Of a stretch of DNA of 64,000 nt, positions 1-7,525 are shown piece after piece. This stretch comes from Stappia indica (GTDB lineage: Bacteria > Pseudomonadota > Alphaproteobacteria > Rhizobiales > Stappiaceae): positions 496,001 through 560,000 of the forward strand of contig NZ_MBQE01000001.1 in assembly GCF_001696535.1 (NCBI RefSeq). Direction: 5' to 3'. The translations under genes and the position numbers were made by a program. Numbering within the stretch: position 1 is the stretch's first letter; each line of letters opens with the position of its first letter. The notes under the pieces were generated by a model that saw only the letters and a program-made list of their open reading frames with translations, had not been told where the DNA came from and did no database searches.

Positions 1-1474
1 TGCGCGCCGCTTCGTGCACCTCCGCCTCGCTCGCCTCCGGGCGGCCGTAGCGGATGTTGTAGGCGACCGTGTCGTTGAACAGCACCGTGTCCTGCGGAAC
101 CATGCCGGTCGCCCGGCGCAGGCTCTCCTGCGTCACGTCGCGCACGTCCTGCCCGTCGATGGTGATGCGCCCGCCGGTGACGTCGTAGAAGCGAAACAGC
201 AGCCGTGAGATGGTCGACTTGCCCGCCCCCGACGGTCCGACGATGGCGACCGTGCGCCCGGCCGGAACCTCGAAGGCGATACCGCGCAGGATCGGCCGGT
301 CGGCATCGTAGTGGAAGGTGACGTCCTCGAAGCGCACGGTGCCGCCTTGCACGGCGAGCGGCGCAGCGCCCGGCCGGTCGGTGATCTCGGCCGGCTGGCC
401 GAGCAGCTGGAACATCGCCTCCAGATCGGTGAGCCCCTGCCGGATTTCCCGGTAGAGGAAGCCGATGAAGTTCAGCGGGATCGACAGCTGCAGCAGCAGC
501 GCGTTGATCATCACGAAGTCGCCGAGGGTCTGGGTGCCGGCCATCACGGCCCGGGCCGACATCACCATGCAGATCGCCGTGGCGACGCCAAGGATCACCG
601 CCTGGCCGAAGTTGAGCCAGGCCAGCGACGTCCAGGTGCGGGTGGCAGCGCGCTCGTAGCCGGCCATCGAGCGGTCGAAGCGCTCCGCCTCCATCTGCTC
701 GTTGCCGAAATACTTCACCGTCTCGAAGTTCAGCAGGCTGTCGATGGCCTTGGAATTCGCCTCGGTGTCATTGTCGTTCATCTCGCGGCGGATGGTGATG
801 CGCCAGTTCGAGGTCTGCACCGTGAACCAGGTGTAGGCAACGATCATCACCGCGACGACGGCAACGTAGATCCAGCCGAACTGGTACCAGATCACCGCCG
901 CCATCACGCCGAATTCCATCACGGTCGGAATGCCGTTGAGGATCGTGAAGCGGACGATGTTCTCGATGCCCTTCACGCCGCGCTCGATCACCCGCGACAG
1001 GCCGCCCGTGCGCCGGGCCAGATGGAAGCGCAGCGACAACGCATGCAGGTGGCGGAAGGTCAGGAACGCCAGCTGGCGCACCGCATGCTGGCCGACGCGG
1101 GCGAACAGCGCATCGCGCAGCTGGTTGAAGCCGACGAACAGCACCCGCGCGACATTGTAGGCAATGACCAGCATCACCGGCGCCACCAGCCACGCGGGCA
1201 GCACGTCGAGGCCGAGCGTGCCGCCGGCAGCCGACGCATCGCCCTGCTGCAGGGTCAGCGCATCCGTCGCCCACTTGAAGAAATAGGGCGAGAGCACCGT
1301 GACGATCTTCGCCACCACCAGCGCCATAACGGCAAGGCCGACACGGGCCTTGAGGTCGGGACGGTCGGACGGCCAGATATACGGCCACAACTGGCCGAGG
1401 GTGCGGAAGGTCGAGACCTCGTCCGCCGAGATGCGGGGCGCGGGGCCGGGAACGCCTGAGCGGCGGCTTGTCAT
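1..1474 (-). CDS. Atm1-like ABC exporter (ABCB/HMT family), 3' part outside window
   Basis: Fused permease-ATPase half-transporter; only the first 491 codons are inside the window. After a hydrophilic leader come membrane segments of an ABC exporter domain with the family stretch FETVKYFGNE, then the start of the nucleotide-binding domain with Walker A GPSGAGKST. The LSGGQ signature, Walker B and C-terminus lie beyond position 1. Relatives (mitochondrial Atm1, bacterial NaAtm1-type) export glutathione-linked sulfur species or metal-glutathione adducts from the inner membrane; the substrate here is not visible. The ATG at 1474 overlaps the TGA of the upstream ArsR gene by 4 nt (ATGA), so the two are probably translationally coupled and the regulator may respond to the exporter's substrate. 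Family call firm, substrate inferred. Confidence 0.88.
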   Translation of the reverse strand, partial: MTSRRSGVPGPAPRISADEVSTFRTLGQLWPYIWPSDRPDLKARVGLAVMALVVAKIVTVLSPYFFKWATDALTLQQGDASAAGGTLGLDVLPAWLVAPVMLVIAYNVARVLFVGFNQLRDALFARVGQHAVRQLAFLTFRHLHALSLRFHLARRTGGLSRVIERGVKGIENIVRFTILNGIPTVMEFGVMAAVIWYQFGWIYVAVVAVMIVAYTWFTVQTSNWRITIRREMNDNDTEANSKAIDSLLNFETVKYFGNEQMEAERFDRSMAGYERAATRTWTSLAWLNFGQAVILGVATAICMVMSARAVMAGTQTLGDFVMINALLLQLSIPLNFIGFLYREIRQGLTDLEAMFQLLGQPAEITDRPGAAPLAVQGGTVRFEDVTFHYDADRPILRGIAFEVPAGRTVAIVGPSGAGKSTISRLLFRFYDVTGGRITIDGQDVRDVTQESLRRATGMVPQDTVLFNDTVAYNIRYGRPEASEAEVHEAAR

Positions 1475-1893
1475 TCCGTGTCCTTTCGACAGGCGTCCAT
1501 GCGTGCAGTGCCCTCGTCCGTCCGCACTGCCTCGCCGCGGCAATGCGCGGCGAAGAGTTCGCACACGGCGCCTTCGACCAGCACCCGTGCACCGGCAGTG
1601 AGGCGATAGTGGCAGCAGCGGCCGCTCTCCTCCGCCTCGATCAGGCCGGCCTCGCGCAGGATGGCGAGATGCTGCGAGACGGTGGATTGGGCGAGCGGAA
1701 GGCCGCGCACGATATCGCCGCAGACAGCGCCCGAACATGCGGCAAGCGAGGAGACGATCTCCACCCGCACCGGATGCGACAGGGCCTTGAAGATGCGGGC
1801 CAGCCGCTCGCCCTCGAGGGCGGCGGACGGCGGGTGCGCCGCTTCGTGAGAAAGCCGCGTGGCGGTTCGGCTCTGCATGGGATGCCCATTCAT
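1471..1893 (-). CDS. ArsR/SmtB-family regulator coupled to the Atm1-like exporter
   Basis: 140-residue winged-helix repressor. The recognition region reads LPLAQSTVSQHLAILREAGL, and ALSHPVRVEIV before it is the usual first helix. Cysteines are unusually frequent: a CSGAVC pair just before the DNA-binding helix, a CC pair in the wing (GRCCHYRL) and further Cys in the C-terminal helix and tail. Such Cys placement in ArsR proteins often means thiophilic metal(loid) or thiol sensing, but I cannot name the ligand. It overlaps the following exporter gene by 4 nt, so it likely controls its own two-gene operon. The role is inferred from context; the family is clear. Confidence 0.85.
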   Translation of the reverse strand: MNGHPMQSRTATRLSHEAAHPPSAALEGERLARIFKALSHPVRVEIVSSLAACSGAVCGDIVRGLPLAQSTVSQHLAILREAGLIEAEESGRCCHYRLTAGARVLVEGAVCELFAAHCRGEAVRTDEGTARMDACRKDTE

Positions 1894-1961
1894 CGTAATT
1901 TACCGATGAATGCCTTCTATCCCTCCCCGTGCCGCCGGGCAAGCGACGGCACGGCTTTTCT

Positions 1962-2891
1962 TCAGCCGCGCGAGCGCTCGTGCCGGATCAGCGTATCGGT
2001 GGTGAAGATTGCCAGCGAGATCCAGATCAGGCCGAAGGTCGCCAGCCGCACCGGCTCCACCTCCTCGCCATACACATAGAGCGCCAGCAGGAACTGGATG
2101 CTCGGCGCGATATACTGCATCAGCCCTACTGCGGTCAGAGACAGCCGCCTTGCGCCGGCCGCGAACAGCGCCAGAGGCACGGCCGTCACCACGCCGGTGC
2201 CCAGCAGCAGCAAGAACAGGCCCGGCCGGTCGATGGGCCACACGTCCGCCATTGCCTCGCTCCCGCCGGAAACACCGGCATAGACGAGATAGGCCAGGGC
2301 AAAGGGTGCCAGCACGATCGCCTCGACCATCAGGCCGGGCGAGGCCCCCACTGCCACCGTCTTGCGCAAGTAACCGTAGGTGCCGAAGGAGAAGGCCAGC
2401 GCCATGGAAACCCAGGGGAACCCGCCGAGCGCGATCGCCTGGACCGCAACGGCGATGCTCGCCAGCACGATGGCCACCGTCTGCCAGCGGCTCAGCGTCT
2501 CCTTGAGCACGACAAGCCCGATGGCGACCGAAACCAGCGGATTGGCGAAATAGCCGAAGCTGACCTCCAGGATACGGCCGCGCTCCACCGCCCAGATGAA
2601 CACCAGCCAGTTGATTGAGATCACCGTCGCCGACAGCGCCAGCTTGGACAGCGTCGCCGGATCACGCAGGATCGCCCCCACCTCGCCCAGCTTGCCGCGC
2701 AGCCCCAGGAAGATCGCCAGGAACATCACCGACCAGAGGATCCGGTGGGCGACCACCAGATCCGCCGGGATCGCCGCGGTCCACTTGTAATAGGCCGGAA
2801 GGAAGCCCCACAGCAGGAAAGCCGAGAGGGCGAAGGCAAGTCCGAGGCGCCGCTCGGCATCGGCCGCCGCGGCTGTCGGTTGGGAGGTCAT
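1962..2891 (-). CDS. rarD: RarD-type EamA/DMT family permease
   Basis: 309-residue inner-membrane protein of the drug/metabolite transporter superfamily with about ten hydrophobic segments. The N-terminal stretch GFLPAYYKW, followed by AHRILWSV, is typical of RarD (E. coli RarD, about 296 aa). RarD proteins are annotated as chloramphenicol-sensitive-type transporters; the physiological substrate is unknown. The gene lies upstream of the ArsR/exporter pair on the same strand, separated by 68 nt, so co-transcription is possible but unproven. The start ATG at 2891 gives the usual family N-terminus. Confidence 0.88.
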   Translation of the reverse strand: MTSQPTAAAADAERRLGLAFALSAFLLWGFLPAYYKWTAAIPADLVVAHRILWSVMFLAIFLGLRGKLGEVGAILRDPATLSKLALSATVISINWLVFIWAVERGRILEVSFGYFANPLVSVAIGLVVLKETLSRWQTVAIVLASIAVAVQAIALGGFPWVSMALAFSFGTYGYLRKTVAVGASPGLMVEAIVLAPFALAYLVYAGVSGGSEAMADVWPIDRPGLFLLLLGTGVVTAVPLALFAAGARRLSLTAVGLMQYIAPSIQFLLALYVYGEEVEPVRLATFGLIWISLAIFTTDTLIRHERSRG

Positions 2892-2925
2892 GATCGCGTG
2901 GTCCGCTGGGCTGCGAGGCTGCCCG

Positions 2926-4518
2926 TCAGAGCCCGGCCTTCAGCAGCGTATAGGTGTGGGAATCGATGAGCGCCTGAAACGACGCATCGACGATATTGCC
3001 CGAAACGCCGATCGTGAACCAGCGTTTGTGCGTCCTCTTGTTGTAGCTCTCGATCAGCACGCGCGTGACGGCATCCGTGCCCCCGTTGAGGATACGCACC
3101 TTGAAGTCGGTCAGTTCCATCTCGTCGATGACCGACTGGAAGCGCCCCAGGTCCTTGCGCAGGGCCGTGTCCAGCGCGTTGACCGGGCCGTTGCCCTCTC
3201 CCACCGACATGTGCGTCTCGCCGTCGATGTCGATCTTCACCACCGCCTCGGACACGGTGACCAGCTCGCCGATGGCGTTGAAGCGGCGCTCGACCATCAC
3301 TCGGAACGAATGCACGTCGAAATAGCGCGGCACCTCGCCGAGCCTGCGGCGCGCCAGCAGCTCGAACGAGGCATCCGCCGCCTCATAGGCATAGCCCTGC
3401 GCCTCGCGCTCCTTGACGTCCGCCAGCAGTGTGTCGAGCCGCGGGTCGGCCTTGTCGACGGCGATGCCGAGCCGCGCCAGCTCGCCGATCAGGTTCGACT
3501 TGCCGGCCTGGTCGGACACCAGAACCCGGCGCCGGTTGCCGACAGTCTCCGGCGGCACATGCTCGTAGGTCTCCGGCTCCTTCAGGATCGCCGAGGCATG
3601 GATGCCGGCCTTGGTGGCAAAGGCGTTCTCGCCGACATAGGGCGCGTGCCGGTCCGGCGAGCGGTTGATGATCTCGTCAAAGGCGCGCGAGATCGGCGTG
3701 ATATCGGCCAGCGCCTCGGCACTCACGCCCAGCTCGAAGCGGTCCTTGTAGGGCGACTTGAGCATCAGGGTCGGGACGAGCGTGATCAGGTTGGCGTTGC
3801 CGCAGCGCTCGCCGATGCCGTTGAGCGTGCCCTGGATCTGGCGCACGCCGGCCGCAACGGCCGCCAGCGAGTTGGCGACCGCGTGCCCCGTGTCGTCATG
3901 GGCGTGAATGCCCAGATGCGCGCCGGGCACATGCGCGGTGACCTTCCCGACGATCTCCATGACCTCGGAGGGCAACGTACCGCCATTGGTGTCGCACAGC
4001 ACCACCCAGCGCGCGCCGGCCTCATAAGCGGTTTTCGCACAGGTCAGGGCATAGTCCGGGTTCGCCTTGTAGCCGTCGAAGAAATGCTCGCAGTCGATCA
4101 TCGCTTCGCGGCCGCTCTCCACTACCGCCTCGACGCTGTCGCGGATCGACTCAAGGTTCTCCTCGTTGGTGCAGCCCAGCGCCACGCGGACATGATAGTC
4201 CCAGCTCTTGGCGACAAGGCACACGGCCTCCGCCGCCGAGCCGAGAACCATCTGCAGGCCGGGGTCGTTCGCCGCCGAGCGCCCGGCCCGCTTGGTCATG
4301 CCGAAGGCGGTGAAGGTCGCCGCCGTCGTGCGCTTCGCCTCGAAGAAGGCCGTGTCCGTCGGATTGGCGCCGGGATAGCCGCCCTCCACATAGTCGACGC
4401 CCAAGCGGTCCAGCAGCTCCGCAATCACGATCTTCTCCTCCACCGAGAAGTCGATGCCGGCCGTCTGCGCTCCATCGCGCAGCGTCGTGTCGAACAGGTA
4501 GAGGCGTTCGCGTGTCAT
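2926..4518 (-). CDS. cimA: (R)-citramalate synthase
   Basis: 530-residue enzyme of the DRE-TIM metallolyase family that condenses acetyl-CoA with pyruvate to give citramalate, an entry to 2-oxobutyrate and isoleucine that bypasses threonine. The N-terminus LFDTTLRDGAQTAGIDFSV carries the metal-binding TLRDG motif; GIHAHDDTGHAVANSLAA holds the metal-binding histidines (HAHDD). The C-terminal LeuA-type dimer/regulatory domain spans about residues 385-520. The length and the GGYPGANPTD segment fit CimA better than isopropylmalate or homocitrate synthase. It sits 34 nt upstream of rarD on the same strand. Cytoplasmic; feedback control by isoleucine is usual in the family but cannot be read here. 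Confidence 0.93.
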   Translation of the reverse strand: MTRERLYLFDTTLRDGAQTAGIDFSVEEKIVIAELLDRLGVDYVEGGYPGANPTDTAFFEAKRTTAATFTAFGMTKRAGRSAANDPGLQMVLGSAAEAVCLVAKSWDYHVRVALGCTNEENLESIRDSVEAVVESGREAMIDCEHFFDGYKANPDYALTCAKTAYEAGARWVVLCDTNGGTLPSEVMEIVGKVTAHVPGAHLGIHAHDDTGHAVANSLAAVAAGVRQIQGTLNGIGERCGNANLITLVPTLMLKSPYKDRFELGVSAEALADITPISRAFDEIINRSPDRHAPYVGENAFATKAGIHASAILKEPETYEHVPPETVGNRRRVLVSDQAGKSNLIGELARLGIAVDKADPRLDTLLADVKEREAQGYAYEAADASFELLARRRLGEVPRYFDVHSFRVMVERRFNAIGELVTVSEAVVKIDIDGETHMSVGEGNGPVNALDTALRKDLGRFQSVIDEMELTDFKVRILNGGTDAVTRVLIESYNKRTHKRWFTIGVSGNIVDASFQALIDSHTYTLLKAGL

Positions 4519-4584
4519 GGTCTGGTCCTTGGGGTCGCCGGCCTTTGCGGCCGGTCGTTCGTGGATGGGATCCGGCTGTGCCGG

Positions 4585-5121
4585 TCAGGTCTTCCTGGCT
4601 GGCAGGTGAGAGGGAGTGTTCGTCCAGGCATCCTGTGGCCACTCGTCGGGCGGCCAGCTCTCCGTTTCCTGGTCGGGATGCTGGTTGGAGCGGATGGAGG
4701 CGAGGAACGAGGCCGCCTCGAGGTCGTCCAGCGTGTCGCGTTCGGGCAGCGCCGAGACGGTGTCGACATAGGGCAGCTTCGCCTCCACGCCGAACTGGAT
4801 CGTCGGGGCAATCTCTTCCGGATGGTCGAAGGCACCGATCGCCAGCGCCAGCTTGTCGCCCGGCTCCTCATAGGTGAGCGGCGTCCCGCAGGACGGACAG
4901 AAGCCGCGGGTCACGTGGTTGGAGGAGCGGAAGCGCGCCGGCTCCCCACGCGTCCAGGTGAGTTGCGGGCGCTCGACCGCCACCAACGGCGCATAGAACC
5001 CGCCGAAGGCCTTCTGGCACATGCGGCAATGGCAGATCGAGGCATTGCCCAGCGCCCCCTCGACACGGAAGCGGATCGCCCCGCACTGGCATCCGCCGGT
5101 ATGAACTATCGGATCAGTCAT
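4585..5121 (-). CDS. GFA/CENP-V-type zinc-binding protein
   Basis: 178 residues with the glutathione-dependent formaldehyde-activating (GFA) fold. Zinc ligands are visible in three clusters: GGCQCGAIRF near residue 10, ICHCRMCQKAFGG near 31, and GFCPSCGTPL near 73. Family members include Gfa, proposed to form S-hydroxymethylglutathione, but most are uncharacterised Zn proteins, so a specific reaction is not claimed. About 60 residues beyond the core domain form an acidic, Trp/Pro-containing tail. The start overlaps the end of the upstream DUF559 gene by 8 nt, indicating a two-gene operon. It precedes cimA by 66 nt. Confidence 0.85.
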   Translation of the reverse strand: MTDPIVHTGGCQCGAIRFRVEGALGNASICHCRMCQKAFGGFYAPLVAVERPQLTWTRGEPARFRSSNHVTRGFCPSCGTPLTYEEPGDKLALAIGAFDHPEEIAPTIQFGVEAKLPYVDTVSALPERDTLDDLEAASFLASIRSNQHPDQETESWPPDEWPQDAWTNTPSHLPARKT

Positions 5122-5488
5122 TTGCTTTCTCCTCCGCGCATACTTCCAGGATCTTCATGCAAACCCCATCGAGCTCCGTCATGACATCTGGATTCCAGAA
5201 CCGCAGAACCTTCCATCCCAGCCCGGCAAGCGTTTCGTCTCGCAACCGGTCGGCACGTGCTTCACGAGCCTCCCCATGCTGGGAACCATCCAGTTCGACG
5301 ACAAGGCGGTGAGCCGGGGCCGCGAAATCGACGATATAGCCAGCGATTGGCATCTGGCGACGAAAGGAAATTCCCTCGAGGCGATGTCCCCGCAATGCGC
5401 GCCAGAGCTTTCTCTCCGCCTCGGTCATGTCCCGGCGAAGTGACTTGGCGTTACCGCGCAGTGCTTTGGCGACCTCGTGATGCGGCAT
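5114..5488 (-). CDS. DUF559 protein, Vsr-like PD-(D/E)XK nuclease fold
   Basis: 124 residues matching the DUF559 family, small proteins with a very-short-patch-repair/type II endonuclease-like fold. The N-terminal helical part (LRRDMTEAERKLWRALRGHR) is the usual signature. The fold core contains YIVDFAAP, LVVELDGSQH and GWKVLRFWN, giving candidate catalytic D and E residues. Function is unknown in most bacteria; genome maintenance or mobile-DNA processing is a guess from the fold only. Its stop overlaps the start of the GFA gene by 8 nt. Upstream lies a palindromic repeat rather than an obvious promoter. Confidence 0.8.
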   Translation of the reverse strand: MPHHEVAKALRGNAKSLRRDMTEAERKLWRALRGHRLEGISFRRQMPIAGYIVDFAAPAHRLVVELDGSQHGEAREARADRLRDETLAGLGWKVLRFWNPDVMTELDGVCMKILEVCAEEKAND

Positions 5489-5564
5489 CTTTCAGGACCG
5501 TCCCTCATGCTGCCGCAAAACAACACCCCGGGTTATCTCGCCGGGACGTCGCCGCGAGTCCCAC

Positions 5565-5705
5565 TCTCCCCCCTTGAGGGGGAGATGTCTCCGCAGGAGA
5601 CAGAGGGGGGTGACAGAACTTCCCTCAAAACCCGTGCGTGCAATCGTAGAACCCCCTACCCCCCCTCTGCCGGCTTTGCCGGCATCTCCCCCTCAAGGGG
5701 GGAGA
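5565..5705. repeat. Palindromic intergenic mosaic repeat (rhizobial type)
   Basis: Two 23-nt arms, 5565-5587 and 5683-5705, are perfect reverse complements of each other. Each arm is itself built of CCCCTTGAGGGGG-like runs. Small hairpins follow just inside them: GTCTCCgcaGGAGAC near 5587-5601 and GCCGGCtttGCCGGC near 5669-5683. The unit fills the gap between the DUF559 gene and cysS and has no coding potential. Similar TTGAGGGGGAGA-flanked units are common between genes in Hyphomicrobiales; I match this by memory of the pattern, not by a database search. Confidence 0.7.
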
Positions 5706-5749
5706 ATGGCGCGAGGCGCTGCCGGGGAGCACCGAACGAGCCGTCATGA

Positions 5750-7195
5750 TCACTGCGCCAGCTCCCAGGTCGTCACGCGCTTGCCGGTTGCTGGGTCCTT
5801 GCCGTCCTTCAGCACGACGCCGGCGTCCGCCAGTTCCGCGCGGATGCGGTCGGCCTTTCCCCAGTCCTTCGCTTCGATGAAGGCAAGGCGCTCGGCGATG
5901 CGCGCGTCCACCTTCGCCATCAATTCGGGATCGGCAGCCGCTTCCTGGACCGCCTCGACGGCCGCGCGGATCTCGGCAAGGTCGAAGCCGAGGAAGCCCA
6001 GCGCATCGGCGAGCACCTGCGCTGCGGCCGCATCTCCGCCGCGAGCCTCGCGGGCAAGCCCGTGCAGCGCGGCAATGGCCCGCGGCGTGTTGAGGTCGTC
6101 GCACAGCGCTTCCACCAGCGCTTCCGGCGGCTGCGCATCCGCCGACGGATGCACGCCCGCACGGTTGATCAGATCGTCCCAGCGCTGCAGCAGCCCTTCG
6201 GCCTCTTCCAGCGCCTTCTCGGTGAAGTCGAGCGGCTGGCGATACTGCGTCATCAGGAGGACGAGCCGGATGGCCATGCCCGGCCAGCGACGACCGCCCA
6301 CCTTCTCGGTCTCCAGCAGGTCATGCAGGGTGATGAAGTTGCCGAGCGACTTCGACATCTTCTCGCCTTCCACCTGCAGGAAGCCGTTGTGCAACCAGTA
6401 GCGCGCCATCAGCTTGGTGCCATGGGCGCAGCAGGACTGGGCGATCTCGTTCTCGTGATGCGGGAAGATCAGGTCGAGCCCGCCGCCGTGAATGTCGAAG
6501 ACGGCTCCCAGGTGATGAGCACTCATCACCGAGCACTCGATATGCCAGCCCGGGCGCCCGCGCCCCCACGGGCTGTCCCAGCCCGGCTCCTCGGCGGACG
6601 AGAGCTTCCATAGCACGAAGTCGCCGGGGTTCTTCTTGTGGGCGTCGACCGCGATCCGCGCGCCGGCCTTCTGGTCTTCCAGATTGCGCTTGGAGAGTTC
6701 GCCATAGGCCGGCATCGAGCCGGTATCGAACAACACCTCGCCTTCCGCCTCGTAGGCATGGCCCTTGGCGATCAGCGTGCCGATCATCTCGATCATTCCG
6801 CCGATATGGGCGGTGGCGCGCGGCTCATGCGTCGGCGACAGGCAGCCCAGCGCCTTCACGTCCGCATGGAACTGATCCGCCGTCTTGCCCGTTACCTTCG
6901 CGATCGCATCGTTGAGCGGGAGGTCGGGATAGTCGCGCAGGGCACGCGCGTTGATCTTGTCGTCCACGTCGGTGATGTTCCGAACATAGGTGACGTGATC
7001 CTGACCGTAGAGATGGCGCAGCAGGCGGAACAGCACGTCGAACACGACGACCGGCCGGGCGTTGCCGATATGGGCATAGTCGTAGACCGTCGGCCCGCAC
7101 ACATACATGCGCACGTTCCCGGCATCCTCAGGCTCGAAGTCTTCCTTCGCCCGGGTCAGCGTGTTGGTCAGTTTCAATCGATGAGCGGAAAGCAT
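5750..7195 (-). CDS. cysS: Cysteinyl-tRNA synthetase
   Basis: 481-residue class I aminoacyl-tRNA synthetase charging tRNA-Cys in the cytoplasm. The HIGH motif appears as YAHIGNARP (about residue 40) and the KMSKS loop as [10 protein letters not shown] (about residue 280). Zinc ligands are the Cys of [10 protein letters not shown], the Cys of WHIECSVM, and [10 protein letters not shown]. The C-terminal DALR-like helical region and a basic tail complete a normal-length protein. The ATG at 7195 gives the expected short leader before VRMYVCGPT. It is monocistronic in appearance: the repeat element follows it and a divergent gene precedes it. Confidence 0.97.
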   Translation of the reverse strand: MLSAHRLKLTNTLTRAKEDFEPEDAGNVRMYVCGPTVYDYAHIGNARPVVVFDVLFRLLRHLYGQDHVTYVRNITDVDDKINARALRDYPDLPLNDAIAKVTGKTADQFHADVKALGCLSPTHEPRATAHIGGMIEMIGTLIAKGHAYEAEGEVLFDTGSMPAYGELSKRNLEDQKAGARIAVDAHKKNPGDFVLWKLSSAEEPGWDSPWGRGRPGWHIECSVMSAHHLGAVFDIHGGGLDLIFPHHENEIAQSCCAHGTKLMARYWLHNGFLQVEGEKMSKSLGNFITLHDLLETEKVGGRRWPGMAIRLVLLMTQYRQPLDFTEKALEEAEGLLQRWDDLINRAGVHPSADAQPPEALVEALCDDLNTPRAIAALHGLAREARGGDAAAAQVLADALGFLGFDLAEIRAAVEAVQEAAADPELMAKVDARIAERLAFIEAKDWGKADRIRAELADAGVVLKDGKDPATGKRVTTWELAQ

Positions 7196-7525
7196 GATCG
7201 GTCGTCTCCTGGCCGGCTGGCCGGGGCGTCCGTCTCATCTCCCTTGCCGGAGAGCTTCACGCATGAGGGGAACGGCCACAGCCAGCTTTGTCGCTAGCTG
7301 CAAATAATGAGAATCGAAATGGTCTTCCGATGGGCCGTGCACATGGCAAGTGTTCTGACCCGTTTGCCTGGCTTGGTCAAGCGGCAAAAGGCGGTTTGCC
7401 GCGCGTCGCAGCGGCTTTTCGCTGGCGTTCGCCGCGTGTCCTGCATCACACTGGCCTTGAGGAGACTCCGTCATATTAGGGCTTAGGCTCCACCGTATGA
7501 TGGAGGTCATTTGTGGGAGAAAATC
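7196..7525. other. Divergent intergenic region cysS / L,D-transpeptidase
   Basis: About 330 nt between the two divergent starts. It must hold both promoters, but I see no hexamer pair good enough to call. A strong Shine-Dalgarno-like TGGAGGTC lies at 7501-7508. It is followed by a TTG at 7511 and an in-frame ATG at 7526, the latter preceded by GGGAGAAAATC. No RNA gene or long repeat is apparent. Confidence 0.5.

Noticed and set aside
5114-5488. DUF559 protein as part of a defence or restriction system
   Set aside because: No methyltransferase, restriction or other defence gene lies nearby, and stand-alone DUF559 proteins are common in bacterial chromosomes.
5565-5705. CRISPR array or rRNA/tRNA structure from the repeated palindromes
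   Set aside because: There is only one pair of inverted arms, with no direct repeats or spacers and no cloverleaf.
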